A DNA stretch of 7,288 nucleotides from UBA6183 sp034676125 (GCA_034676125.1 JAUCCO010000159.1:1-7288), one strand, 5' to 3'. Positions 1 through 5,887 are shown, numbered from the stretch's first letter. Numbers and translations are program-made. The notes: a model not told the origin generated them from the letters alone.

Positions 1-1274
1 AATGTTTTCATCATTTTGCGCATTTCTTCAAACTGCTTTAACAATTGGTTAACTTGTTGTATGTCGGTTCCGCTTCCGTTTGCAATTCTTTTTCTGCGGT
101 TGCCATTAATAATATCAGGAGTTTTGCGCTCGCCTGGTGTCATAGAGTTTATAATGGCTTCAATGCCCTTAAATGCATCATCACTAATATCAAGATCTTT
201 TATTGATTTGCCCACTCCAGGTATCATCGCCATTAAATCTTTAATATTACCCATTTTTTTAATTTGCTGTATTTGGGTATAAAAATCTTCGAAAGTAAAT
301 TGGTCTTTTAATAATTTTTTCTGAATTCTTTCTGCTTCATCTTCATCAAAAACCTGTTGTGCACGTTCTACCAAACTCACAATATCACCCATACCCAAAA
401 TACGTTGGGCCATACGGTCTGGATGAAATTGATCTAATGCTTCCATTTTTTCGCCCATACCCACAAATTTTATGGGTTTATCAACTATTGTTTTAATTGA
501 TAAGGCTGCACCACCACGTGTATCGCCATCTAGTTTTGTTAAAATAACACCACTAAAATCTAATACATCATTAAATGCTTTGGCTGTATTTACGGCATCT
601 TGGCCCGTCATACTATCTACTACAAACAAAATTTCGTTAGGGTTAATGGCTTTTTTTATGTTGCCAATTTCGGCCATCATTAGCTCATCAATACTTAAAC
701 GACCTGCGGTATCAACTATCAATACACTTGCACCCTGTGCTTTTGCAGCGGCTAAGGCATTTTGTGCAATAGATACAGGGTTGTTGTTTCCTTCTTCAAA
801 ATATACCGGAACACCAATTTGTTCGCCTAAAACTTTTAATTGCTCAATAGCAGCCGGACGATAAACATCGCAAGCAGCCATCATTACGGTGCGGCCTTTT
901 TTCTTGATATAATTAGCCAACTTTGCCGAGTGGGTAGTTTTACCCGAACCTTGCAAACCTGCCATTAAAATTACAGCGGGACTACCCGTTATATTGATAT
1001 CTTCGGTTTTGCCGCCTAATAATAAAGTTAGCTCATCGTTAACAATTTTGGTTAATAATTGGCCTGGAGTTACACTGGTTAGTACGTTTTGTCCCAATGC
1101 TTTTTCGCGAACAGTATCGGTAAACTGTTTGGCTATTTTAAAGTTAACATCCGCATCTATTAAAGCCTTACGAATTTCTTTAACCGTTTCGGCCACATTA
1201 ATTTCAGAAATTCTACCTTGCCCTTTAAGGGTTTTAAATGCTTTATCTAGTTTACTACTTAAGCTTTCGAACAT
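1..1274 (-). CDS. ffh: Signal recognition particle GTPase Ffh (SRP54), 3' end cut by window edge
   Basis: Ffh binds 4.5S RNA and signal sequences of nascent membrane proteins and, with its receptor FtsY, delivers ribosomes to the Sec translocon. I translated the minus strand from the ATG at 1274; the frame is open for 424 codons to the left edge without a stop, so roughly the last 20 or so residues are missing compared with the usual length of about 440. The N domain begins MFESLSSKLDKAFKTLKGQG. The G domain shows the P-loop GLQGSGKTT at residues 106-114, DTAGR at 188-192 and TKLDGD at 246-251. The linker GMGD lies near 294-297, followed by the methionine-rich M domain with the RNA-binding stretch RRKRIANGSG and then VNQLLKQFEEMRKMMK at the edge. 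All key GTPase residues are present. It is transcribed alone here, divergent from the DCC gene. Identification is very secure. Confidence 0.97.
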   Translation of the reverse strand, partial: MFESLSSKLDKAFKTLKGQGRISEINVAETVKEIRKALIDADVNFKIAKQFTDTVREKALGQNVLTSVTPGQLLTKIVNDELTLLLGGKTEDINITGSPAVILMAGLQGSGKTTHSAKLANYIKKKGRTVMMAACDVYRPAAIEQLKVLGEQIGVPVYFEEGNNNPVSIAQNALAAAKAQGASVLIVDTAGRLSIDELMMAEIGNIKKAINPNEILFVVDSMTGQDAVNTAKAFNDVLDFSGVILTKLDGDTRGGAALSIKTIVDKPIKFVGMGEKMEALDQFHPDRMAQRILGMGDIVSLVERAQQVFDEDEAERIQKKLLKDQFTFEDFYTQIQQIKKMGNIKDLMAMIPGVGKSIKDLDISDDAFKGIEAIINSMTPGERKTPDIINGNRRKRIANGSGTDIQQVNQLLKQFEEMRKMMKT

Positions 1275-1283
1275 AATTTTACG

Positions 1284-1291
1284 TACTTTTG
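1284..1291 (+). promoter_or_regulatory. Candidate -7 element (TACTTTTG) for the DCC/kinase pair
   Basis: TACTTTTG matches TAnnTTTG exactly on the plus strand, about 80 bp upstream of the ATG at 1374. No TTG is seen at the expected -33 distance, and the site lies in the leader of the divergent ffh. It is the best match I found upstream of the DCC gene, but an 8-mer with four fixed positions plus TA can arise by chance. Confidence 0.28.
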
Positions 1292-1296
1292 AGGCG

Positions 1297-1304
1297 CGAA
1301 TATA
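1297..1304 (-). promoter_or_regulatory. Candidate Bacteroidota -7 element for ffh
   Basis: On the minus strand the sequence reads TATATTCG, one mismatch from the Bacteroidota consensus TAnnTTTG, followed by CGCC. It sits 22 bp upstream of the ffh ATG, a usual place for a short leader. No TTG is found at the expected spacing of about 19-21 bp upstream (the nearest is about 11 bp away), so only the -7 half is supported. Confidence 0.4.
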
Positions 1305-1305
1305 A

Positions 1306-1343
1306 CAATATTGCTCAACTTGAGATTTATGATTTGTGATTTA
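1306..1343. repeat. Small palindromes and three heptad repeats between ffh and the DCC gene
   Basis: Three short elements abut in this gap: the palindrome CAATATTG (1306-1313), the inverted repeat CTCAA-C-TTGAG (1314-1324) and three heptads AGATTTA, TGATTTG, TGATTTA (1323-1343). The heptads look like a short low-complexity tandem repeat. The palindromes could be an operator between the two divergent genes, but each is short enough to be chance in AT-rich DNA. Confidence 0.4.
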
Positions 1344-1373
1344 AAATTACTATTTTTAAAAATTTAACTATAA

Positions 1374-1769
1374 ATGCATCCAACACAACCAATAATATTT
1401 TATGACGGACTTTGTGGTTTGTGTGATAAAAGTGTGCAATTTGTACTTAAACACGATACGCAAAACAAGTTTTTATTTTGTGCTTTGCAGGATGATTATG
1501 CTAAACAAGTTTTAGGTAACAACATTACTTTTGATAGTTTTATTTTATACCACAATAATAAAATTTACACCCAAAGTACTGGTGCTTTAATTACCTTAAA
1601 ACTGCTTGGCGGCTTTTGGCAATTGTTATACATTTTTATTATTGTACCTGCTTTTATTCGTAATGCAGTTTATCAATACATTGCAAAAAATAGGTATAAG
1701 TGGTTTGGCAAATACGATACTTGCAAAATACCCACTACCGAAACTAAGAAGAGATTTATTACTACATGA
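1374..1769 (+). CDS. DCC-family (DUF393, YuxK-like) thiol-disulfide oxidoreductase-like protein
   Basis: This 131-aa protein carries the family signature near its N terminus: IIFYDGLCGLC, giving D11-x-x-C14-x-x-C17. Downstream come the other family landmarks, FCALQ near 35-39, a short hydrophobic LLYIFIIVPAFIR segment (84-96), and YQYIAKNRYKWFGK at 100-113 followed by D115, C117 and P120. The CxxC pair suggests a redox-active, thioredoxin-like fold, but the substrate of this family is not established and I do not infer one. The protein has no signal peptide and is probably cytoplasmic. Length is normal for the family. The ATG at 1374 starts just before the conserved strand, and no Shine-Dalgarno is visible, as is usual in Bacteroidota. 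The stop overlaps the ATG of the kinase gene (ATGA at 1766-1769), so the two are very likely co-transcribed and translationally coupled. Confidence 0.9.
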   Translation: MHPTQPIIFYDGLCGLCDKSVQFVLKHDTQNKFLFCALQDDYAKQVLGNNITFDSFILYHNNKIYTQSTGALITLKLLGGFWQLLYIFIIVPAFIRNAVYQYIAKNRYKWFGKYDTCKIPTTETKKRFITT

Positions 1770-2653
1770 AATTAACAGGAAAATCGGACACATACAGCTT
1801 TAACCCCGAGAAAGATGCCATACAATTAACGGGCAAGTTTAACATGGCTTTTAAAGGTTTAAACCAACACAAACATCCCGTACTAATTAAACTGCTTCAC
1901 CCCGATTTATCAAGAAAACTAGACTCGATACAGCAATTTAAAAACGAATTTGAATTACGTATAGATCACCCAAATATTATTTCGGCAACCGAATATATTG
2001 TACACGCTAACCAGCATCATATTATTAGGCCTTGGGTTGATGGTAAAGATTTAAGCAAAAAACTTAGGGGCCACTCGGTAATAAAAGCAATTGCTATTGT
2101 TAAAAGTATTTTGCAAGCGCTTGATGCATTGCACCAACAACAAATTTTGCATTTAGATGTGCAACCCAAAAACATTATTTTGGGTACAAACCAGAACGTA
2201 TACTTAACTGACTTAGGCTTAGCACAAAAAATAAGTACTCATTACGACCGCAAGCCGTTTAACATTTATTATAGTGCGCCAGAGCAAATATTAAATCATA
2301 CCAAATTATATAACCCCAGTACCGATTTATATGCAGTGGGTATGGTATTTTTTGAATTATTATTAGGGCGCAAACCTTTAAATGATAAGCACCCAGAAAT
2401 ATTAATGAATTTAATTTTGGCCGCTCCATTAATAAATGAAGAGGTAAATGATTTATTGTTTGATGTGGTAAAAAAAGCAACATCAAAACCAAGGTTTAAC
2501 TTGCCGCCTAGCAGGTTATCAAACCAAGAGTTACATGAGGAGTTAATGGCATCGCAACAAAACAGGTACCAATCGGCAACGGAGTTTATTGCCGCATTAG
2601 ACAATTTAACGGAAGAGGCATTTAAAACAAAAAGTTGGTGGAAGTTTTGGTAA
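1766..2653 (+). CDS. Free-standing Hanks-type serine/threonine protein kinase with divergent catalytic loop
   Basis: The 295-aa product is essentially one eukaryotic-like protein kinase domain. Landmarks in order: a weak nucleotide loop around G23 (GKFNMAFKG, without the usual GxGxxG); the ATP-anchoring lysine K42 in VLIKLLHP; a probable helix-C glutamate E61, then DHPNII; the catalytic loop HLDVQPKN with D131 and N136; the metal-binding DLG at 149-151; APE at 171-173; STDLYAVG at 186-192; and a subdomain XI-like RYQSATEFIAAL at 268-278. The HRD arginine is leucine (a non-RD kinase) and the usual lysine two residues after the catalytic Asp is Q133. The main catalytic residues are retained, so activity is plausible but not certain. 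There is no membrane segment, PASTA or other sensor domain, so it should be cytosolic and would need a partner for input. Its ATG overlaps the DCC stop codon, and 27 bp separate its end from the convergent gene. The target is unknown. Confidence 0.9.
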   Translation: MKLTGKSDTYSFNPEKDAIQLTGKFNMAFKGLNQHKHPVLIKLLHPDLSRKLDSIQQFKNEFELRIDHPNIISATEYIVHANQHHIIRPWVDGKDLSKKLRGHSVIKAIAIVKSILQALDALHQQQILHLDVQPKNIILGTNQNVYLTDLGLAQKISTHYDRKPFNIYYSAPEQILNHTKLYNPSTDLYAVGMVFFELLLGRKPLNDKHPEILMNLILAAPLINEEVNDLLFDVVKKATSKPRFNLPPSRLSNQELHEELMASQQNRYQSATEFIAALDNLTEEAFKTKSWWKFW

Positions 2654-2680
2654 CGGAAATTAATAGATTTTACATTTCAC

Positions 2681-3085
2681 TTAAAAAAGCAATACACCTA
2701 AACAATCAAGAATTGGGATTTGCTTTAAATTATTATCGGTGATGGTATTTTGGGTGAATTTGATTTTTTTATCATACATAACGCCATCTTGGTAAAACAC
2801 CAACACATACTCATTGTTTAATATAAATAAATCTGGGTTAATGGGTTCAACTTTAACAGCTGTTTGTTCATCAATATCTTCTAAAAAATAACGGGTAATT
2901 GATGTTTCTTTAGATTCATTTTCTATCAATCCAAAACCTTTACAAGTAACAAATACATTTTCTATTTTATCCCCATCAAGGTTAACCACAAATACATTCC
3001 ACTCTATTTCTAAATCTTGGTTAATTTCTTTAACAATGGCTATACCTACGGTATTGTTTTGTTGTTCCTTAATATCTTTAAGCAT
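2681..3085 (-). CDS. Conserved Bacteroidota protein of unknown function (about 134 aa)
   Basis: The protein has no signal peptide or membrane helix and is probably cytosolic. It is acidic and looks beta-rich: strands such as TVGIAIVKEI (12-21), IEWNVFVVNL (27-36) and EYVLVFYQDG alternate with turns, and it ends in LKQIPILDCLGVLLF. From memory it resembles a family common in Flavobacteriia and relatives with a similar layout (N-terminal DIK, 'WN.y.iN', '.M.RH', 'NEf.v.ffq...myDKt..F', 'GVL' ending). Members of that family are often labelled phenylalanyl-tRNA synthetase subunit alpha in databases. Nothing here supports that label: there is no class II synthetase motif and the protein is far too short. 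The start is fixed by a strong promoter immediately upstream, which leaves almost no 5' leader. It faces the kinase gene tail to tail and lies downstream of the YkuK-like gene, but has its own promoter. Confidence 0.82.
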   Translation of the reverse strand: MLKDIKEQQNNTVGIAIVKEINQDLEIEWNVFVVNLDGDKIENVFVTCKGFGLIENESKETSITRYFLEDIDEQTAVKVEPINPDLFILNNEYVLVFYQDGVMYDKKIKFTQNTITDNNLKQIPILDCLGVLLF

Positions 3086-3089
3086 GGCG

Positions 3090-3121
3090 CAAATATACTT
3101 ACAACCGTTGCATTAAATCAA
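3090..3121 (-). promoter_or_regulatory. Bacteroidota-type promoter giving a nearly leaderless mRNA for the 2681-3085 gene
   Basis: Read on the minus strand, TTG (3121-3119) is followed after exactly 21 bp by TATATTTG (3097-3090), a perfect TAnnTTTG -7 element at a permitted spacing from the -33 TTG. Only four bases, CGCC, separate the -7 element from the ATG at 3085. Transcription in this phylum starts a few bases beyond the -7 element, so the transcript should begin at or within a base or two of the start codon. Confidence 0.72.
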
Positions 3122-3160
3122 CTGGCAAAAACTTTAATATTCAAATAAAAATCAACCCAA

Positions 3161-3661
3161 TTAATGTACCATTTTATTGGCACAATAAGAACTGGCAAAT
3201 GCATCTGGCTTGGCTTTAAACACAAAGCCCATACTTAAAATGTAACCCATTGCTTCGCTTAATGCAGTGTTTGATTTAAAGTTAGGATTGGTGTTAATAT
3301 CTGCATGAACTTCTAAATCTATTTCATACAAATCTAATAAATCGCACAGTTGGTAGGCAATATCAATCGACTTAGATACTTCTAATAACATGCGCTCTTT
3401 GATGCTCATTTTTCGGGTAGTTTTTTCGCTACTAATTAACATAAAACCACCTTTTTTTTGCCTAACAAAAACAATCACTGTAGCAAATTCTGTAATGTTA
3501 CCCGTAACCTGCGAGTCGGTGCCAATGCACACTTTAAGCTTATTGCCTTTTTCTGTTTCGTTAATAATTAACCGTTCTACTTCATCTACAATGTTGGCTT
3601 TAATTTGCTCTCCATTAAATTTCCGCCACTGCATCTGTAATGTTTCGTTGCTTAGCTTCAT
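3161..3661 (-). CDS. RNase H-like YkuK family (DUF458) protein
   Basis: The 166-aa protein matches the YkuK/DUF458 family, which is predicted to have an RNase H-like fold. The sequence shows the first beta-strand acidic motif CIGTDSQ with D49, a second-strand ATVIVFVRQKKGG (60-72), a helix with E89 and E94 in KERMLLEV, EVHADIN with D121 on the fourth strand, and the C-terminal GFVFKAKPDAFASS with D153 near the end. The spacing of acidic residues fits a two-metal nuclease site, although activity of this family has not, to my knowledge, been firmly shown. No signal peptide is present, so it should be cytosolic. Length is close to the Bacillus protein. It starts at the ATG at 3661 with no Shine-Dalgarno. 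A weak -7-like TATATTTA lies on the minus strand at 3708-3701, without a good -33. The downstream minus-strand gene begins 75 bp later from its own promoter. Confidence 0.87.
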   Translation of the reverse strand: MKLSNETLQMQWRKFNGEQIKANIVDEVERLIINETEKGNKLKVCIGTDSQVTGNITEFATVIVFVRQKKGGFMLISSEKTTRKMSIKERMLLEVSKSIDIAYQLCDLLDLYEIDLEVHADINTNPNFKSNTALSEAMGYILSMGFVFKAKPDAFASSYCANKMVH

Positions 3662-3776
3662 AATAGTAAAATTAATTTATACCAAATTACATAGGGCAGG
3701 TAAATATAACATCATTAAATTTAAATTGTTGGTTAATTGTTTGTAAACTAATTTAATAGGTGATGAGTTTTTAACC

Positions 3777-3803
3777 CCAGAGGGCGCTGAGAATGCAGCT
3801 ATT
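3777..3803. repeat. Degraded 9-nt periodic repeat (GCAGAGnnn type)
   Basis: Three consecutive 9-nt units read CCAGAGGGC, GCTGAGAAT and GCAGCTATT. They look like a decayed copy of the GCAGAGGGC/GCAGAGAAC tandem motif that I recall from intergenic regions of many environmental bacteria. Local GC is higher than in the surrounding AT-rich spacer. The third unit keeps only GCAG. The rest of the 199-bp spacer (3662-3860) shows no gene. Confidence 0.4.
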
Positions 3804-3828
3804 TACGGAAATGATTTTTAGCCGTAAA
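3802..3828. other. Short hairpin in the spacer downstream of the carboxypeptidase-regulatory-domain gene
   Basis: TTTACGG (3802-3808) and CCGTAAA (3822-3828) are perfect inverted repeats with a 13-nt loop. The hairpin lies 33 bp beyond the stop codon of the minus-strand gene ending at 3861 and could protect or end its transcript. It has no T-run after the stem on the minus strand, so it is not a convincing intrinsic terminator. Confidence 0.35.
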
Positions 3829-3860
3829 ACCAGAAAGGATATATCTTAGACCCTTAACTT

Positions 3861-4601
3861 CTACCTATTGCGTAAGGCATTAAAACTGGGTAAACAATTT
3901 TGGATGGCTTTTATTAAATCGTATTCTGATGCGTCTAAAACAAAATCTTTATCGAGTTTACAAAATCCCATAAATTCTTCTAACTGTATATCGGGTAAAT
4001 TGGTGGCACGTTTAACAATATTGCGGTTATATTTTCTATCCACTCGTTTTTGTTTTTCCATGTATGCCATAAATTCTTCAAACCTCACTGCATTTTTTCC
4101 TTCGCGGCTAAATTGCTGGTAAAGTGCAGTAAGCGGACTCATAATACTACCCCTTTCGCGGTTTAAAACCCTATCGTAATTATTCATTAATGGGTCGGTT
4201 TTTAAAAACTCGGCAGCAGCCCTTGCAATACTGTCTCTTTTTGGGTTTGATGAAACTACCCTAAACTCTTTTAATTTAACAACTTTTGATTTTAATAATA
4301 TCAAAATAGTATCGTCTGCCATGCTTTTATCAGCACTTAGAGTAACTAATCGTAAATTATCGTAGCCAATTGCAGTAAACAAAATGGTATCGTTGGGCTG
4401 ATAAAATAATTTAAAATATCCTTGCCTATTGCTAATGTATTTTTTACCTGTGTTTACATTTAAAATACTGACCAACTGTACTATTTCGGCATCACCAACA
4501 CTTAAAGTACGGCCAGTTAAACTTTGCAACTCCTGCCCTTTTACGGTTAAAACTTGCATCAAACCAAACAGTAAAATTAAACAATAAAAAAATTTATACA
4601 T
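3861..4601 (-). CDS. Secreted protein with carboxypeptidase-like regulatory domain
   Basis: The product is 246 aa from the ATG at 4601. Residues 1-22 are a signal peptide (hydrophobic core FFYCLILLFGLMQVL, cleavage probably before QELQ), so the protein should be exported to the periplasm or outer membrane. Residues about 26-108 form a carboxypeptidase-regulatory-like beta-sandwich: LTGRTLS, VSILNVNTGKKYISNRQGYF, then FTAIGYDN and ending in LKEFRVVSS. In this phylum such domains usually sit at the N terminus of TonB-dependent receptors or other surface proteins. Here no barrel follows, only about 130 charged, mostly helical residues of unrecognised function. The frame extends upstream to an ATG at 4637, but that start would put 12 residues before the signal peptide and would fall inside the candidate promoter, so 4601 is preferred. 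It is divergent from the rRNA methyltransferase gene. Confidence 0.85.
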   Translation of the reverse strand: MYKFFYCLILLFGLMQVLTVKGQELQSLTGRTLSVGDAEIVQLVSILNVNTGKKYISNRQGYFKLFYQPNDTILFTAIGYDNLRLVTLSADKSMADDTILILLKSKVVKLKEFRVVSSNPKRDSIARAAAEFLKTDPLMNNYDRVLNRERGSIMSPLTALYQQFSREGKNAVRFEEFMAYMEKQKRVDRKYNRNIVKRATNLPDIQLEEFMGFCKLDKDFVLDASEYDLIKAIQNCLPSFNALRNR

Positions 4602-4621
4602 AAACCTACAACGAAATAAAG

Positions 4622-4629
4622 CACTTTTG
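4622..4629 (+). promoter_or_regulatory. Candidate -7 element (CACTTTTG) for the rRNA methyltransferase gene
   Basis: CACTTTTG, followed by CAG, differs from TAnnTTTG only at the first T. It would place the transcript start near 4634, just upstream of the TTG at 4651. It also overlaps the alternative TTG at 4627, which argues that this TTG is promoter and not a start codon. No -33 TTG is visible upstream. Confidence 0.33.
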
Positions 4630-4634
4630 CAGCA

Positions 4635-4642
4635 CAAACATA
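4635..4642 (-). promoter_or_regulatory. Candidate -7 element (TATGTTTG) for the secreted-protein gene
   Basis: On the minus strand TATGTTTG is an exact TAnnTTTG match. It predicts a transcript start near 4629-4631 and a leader of about 30 nt before the ATG at 4601. A TTG exists only 11 bp upstream (4656-4654), not at the usual 19-21 bp, so the -33 half is not supported. Confidence 0.42.
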
Positions 4643-4650
4643 CAAATAAA

Positions 4651-5817
4651 TTGCAAACATTAATTTTAAAACCAGGCCGCGAACGTTCGCTAATTAACCG
4701 TCACCCTTGGGTATTTAGCGGTGCTGTAAAAACTTTACCTCAATCGCAAAATGGCGAAATAATAAAAGTATATACCAATGATGACAAATTATTGGGTTAC
4801 GGATTTTTTTCTCCAAAGAGCCAAATTACATGCAGGGTATTCGAATTTACATCAGAAGAAATAACTATTGATGCTAACTTTTGGACAGAAAAAATACAAC
4901 GTGCATTTGATTTGCGCAAACTTGTATTGCCTAAAAACACCAATATGTACAGACTTTTATATGCCGAAGGTGATTTTTTACCAGGCGTAATTATTGATGT
5001 ATATGCCGATACTGCCGTGGTGCAATTAATGATTAAAGGTACTGAATTAATTAGCGAGCATTTATTTGCTGCCTTACATGCAGTTGGGTTAAAACATATT
5101 TACGTTAAAACAAAACAAGGCACTAATAATATTGAAGATGTAAGCACGCCTAGTGGCTGGATTGAAGCTGAACCAACAACACCAATTAGTGCTACAGAAA
5201 ATGGCATTACCTTTTTGGTTGATGTAGAAAACGGTCAGAAAACCGGCTTTTTTATTGACCAACGTGAGAATAGAAATATTTTAGGTGGGTATAGTGAAGG
5301 TAAAAAAGTATTAAACACATTTAGTTATTCGGGCGGATTTAGTCTATATGCATTGGCCAATAATGCTGCTTTAGTACACTCTGTTGATAGCAGCAAAGAA
5401 GCCATAGAAATGTGCGATAAAAATGTGGCTGCTAATTTTAAAGATGCAAACCACCAAAGTTATGTGCAAGATGTGTTTGAATTTTTAAAACAAAACACTG
5501 CCGATTATGATATTATGGTGCTTGACCCACCTGCATTTGCTAAAAACATTAAGTCGGTGCCAAATGCTTGCAAAGGATACAAAAACCTAAACTTAGTGGC
5601 TTTTAAAACCATAAAACCAGGAGGATTAATTTTTACCTTTAGTTGTTCGCAGCATATTGATAGAGATTTGTTTAGAAAAATTGTATTTGGAGCTGCTGCT
5701 GATGCAGGCCGTAATGTGCGCATTATTAAACAACTTACCCAGCCCGAAGATCATCCAATAAATATTTACCACCCAGAGGGAGAATATTTAAAAGGTTTAC
5801 TTTTGTATGTAGAGTAA
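4651..5817 (+). CDS. rlmI: RlmI-type 23S rRNA (cytosine-C5) methyltransferase
   Basis: This class I SAM-dependent methyltransferase belongs to the RlmI/COG1092 family; RlmI makes m5C1962 in 23S rRNA, and I infer the same role. The N-terminal PUA domain is evident from LKPGRERSLINRHPWVFSGA through about residue 75. The linker region ends in NGQKTGFFIDQREN, just before the catalytic domain. SAM-binding motif I is LNTFSYSGGFS, the next acidic strand is HSVDSS, motif IV is LDPPAFAK and motif VI is FTFSCSQ, whose cysteine is the likely catalytic nucleophile. The total of 388 aa from TTG 4651 is normal for the family. A second in-frame TTG at 4627 would add eight residues, but translation from 4651 (MQTLILKPGRERSL) fits the family N terminus and leaves room for the promoter. 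No in-frame ATG occurs before about residue 100, so a TTG start is required unless upstream sequence is used. It is divergent from the secreted-protein gene. Confidence 0.92.
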   Translation: MQTLILKPGRERSLINRHPWVFSGAVKTLPQSQNGEIIKVYTNDDKLLGYGFFSPKSQITCRVFEFTSEEITIDANFWTEKIQRAFDLRKLVLPKNTNMYRLLYAEGDFLPGVIIDVYADTAVVQLMIKGTELISEHLFAALHAVGLKHIYVKTKQGTNNIEDVSTPSGWIEAEPTTPISATENGITFLVDVENGQKTGFFIDQRENRNILGGYSEGKKVLNTFSYSGGFSLYALANNAALVHSVDSSKEAIEMCDKNVAANFKDANHQSYVQDVFEFLKQNTADYDIMVLDPPAFAKNIKSVPNACKGYKNLNLVAFKTIKPGGLIFTFSCSQHIDRDLFRKIVFGAAADAGRNVRIIKQLTQPEDHPINIYHPEGEYLKGLLLYVE

Positions 5818-5887
5818 CTGCGAAAATGTGTTGCTAAATATTAGGCATGATGATTGCAAAAGGCGAGTTGATTAATACTAACCCAAC

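Noticed and set aside
16..1305. Open plus-strand frames at 16-282, 472-864 and 994-1305
   Set aside because: They lie entirely or almost entirely antisense to ffh, whose minus-strand frame shows every SRP GTPase motif. The plus-strand translations are serine/leucine-rich shadow sequences with no recognisable domain.
1606..1803. Plus-strand frame overlapping the DCC/kinase junction
   Set aside because: It is in another frame of the DCC gene and the start of the kinase gene, both of which have clear family motifs through the overlap.
2259..2604. Two minus-strand frames inside the kinase gene
   Set aside because: They are antisense to conserved kinase subdomains VIII-XI and show no family features.
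3390..3746. Plus-strand frame of 118 codons
   Set aside because: It is mostly antisense to the YkuK-like gene, with a low-complexity serine/leucine-rich product. The part past 3661 shows nothing conserved.
4602..4637. Upstream ATG at 4637 as start of the secreted-protein gene
   Set aside because: It adds MCCKSALFRCRF ahead of an otherwise normal signal peptide and lies inside the candidate -7 element at 4635-4642, so it would be at or upstream of the transcript start.
4627..4650. TTG at 4627 as start of rlmI
   Set aside because: Eight extra residues (MQHKHTNK) do not fit the family N terminus, and the TTG is part of the plus-strand -7-like CACTTTTG. It is not excluded.
5505..5723. Minus-strand frame inside rlmI
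   Set aside because: It is antisense to the DPPAFAK and SCSQ catalytic region and shows no features of its own.
5798..5805. Exact TAnnTTTG match TACTTTTG at the end of rlmI, as a promoter for the 5888 gene
   Set aside because: It lies in conserved coding sequence for the C-terminal LLLY of the methyltransferase, has no TTG at the -33 distance, and would give a leader of about 80 nt. Chance is the simpler explanation.
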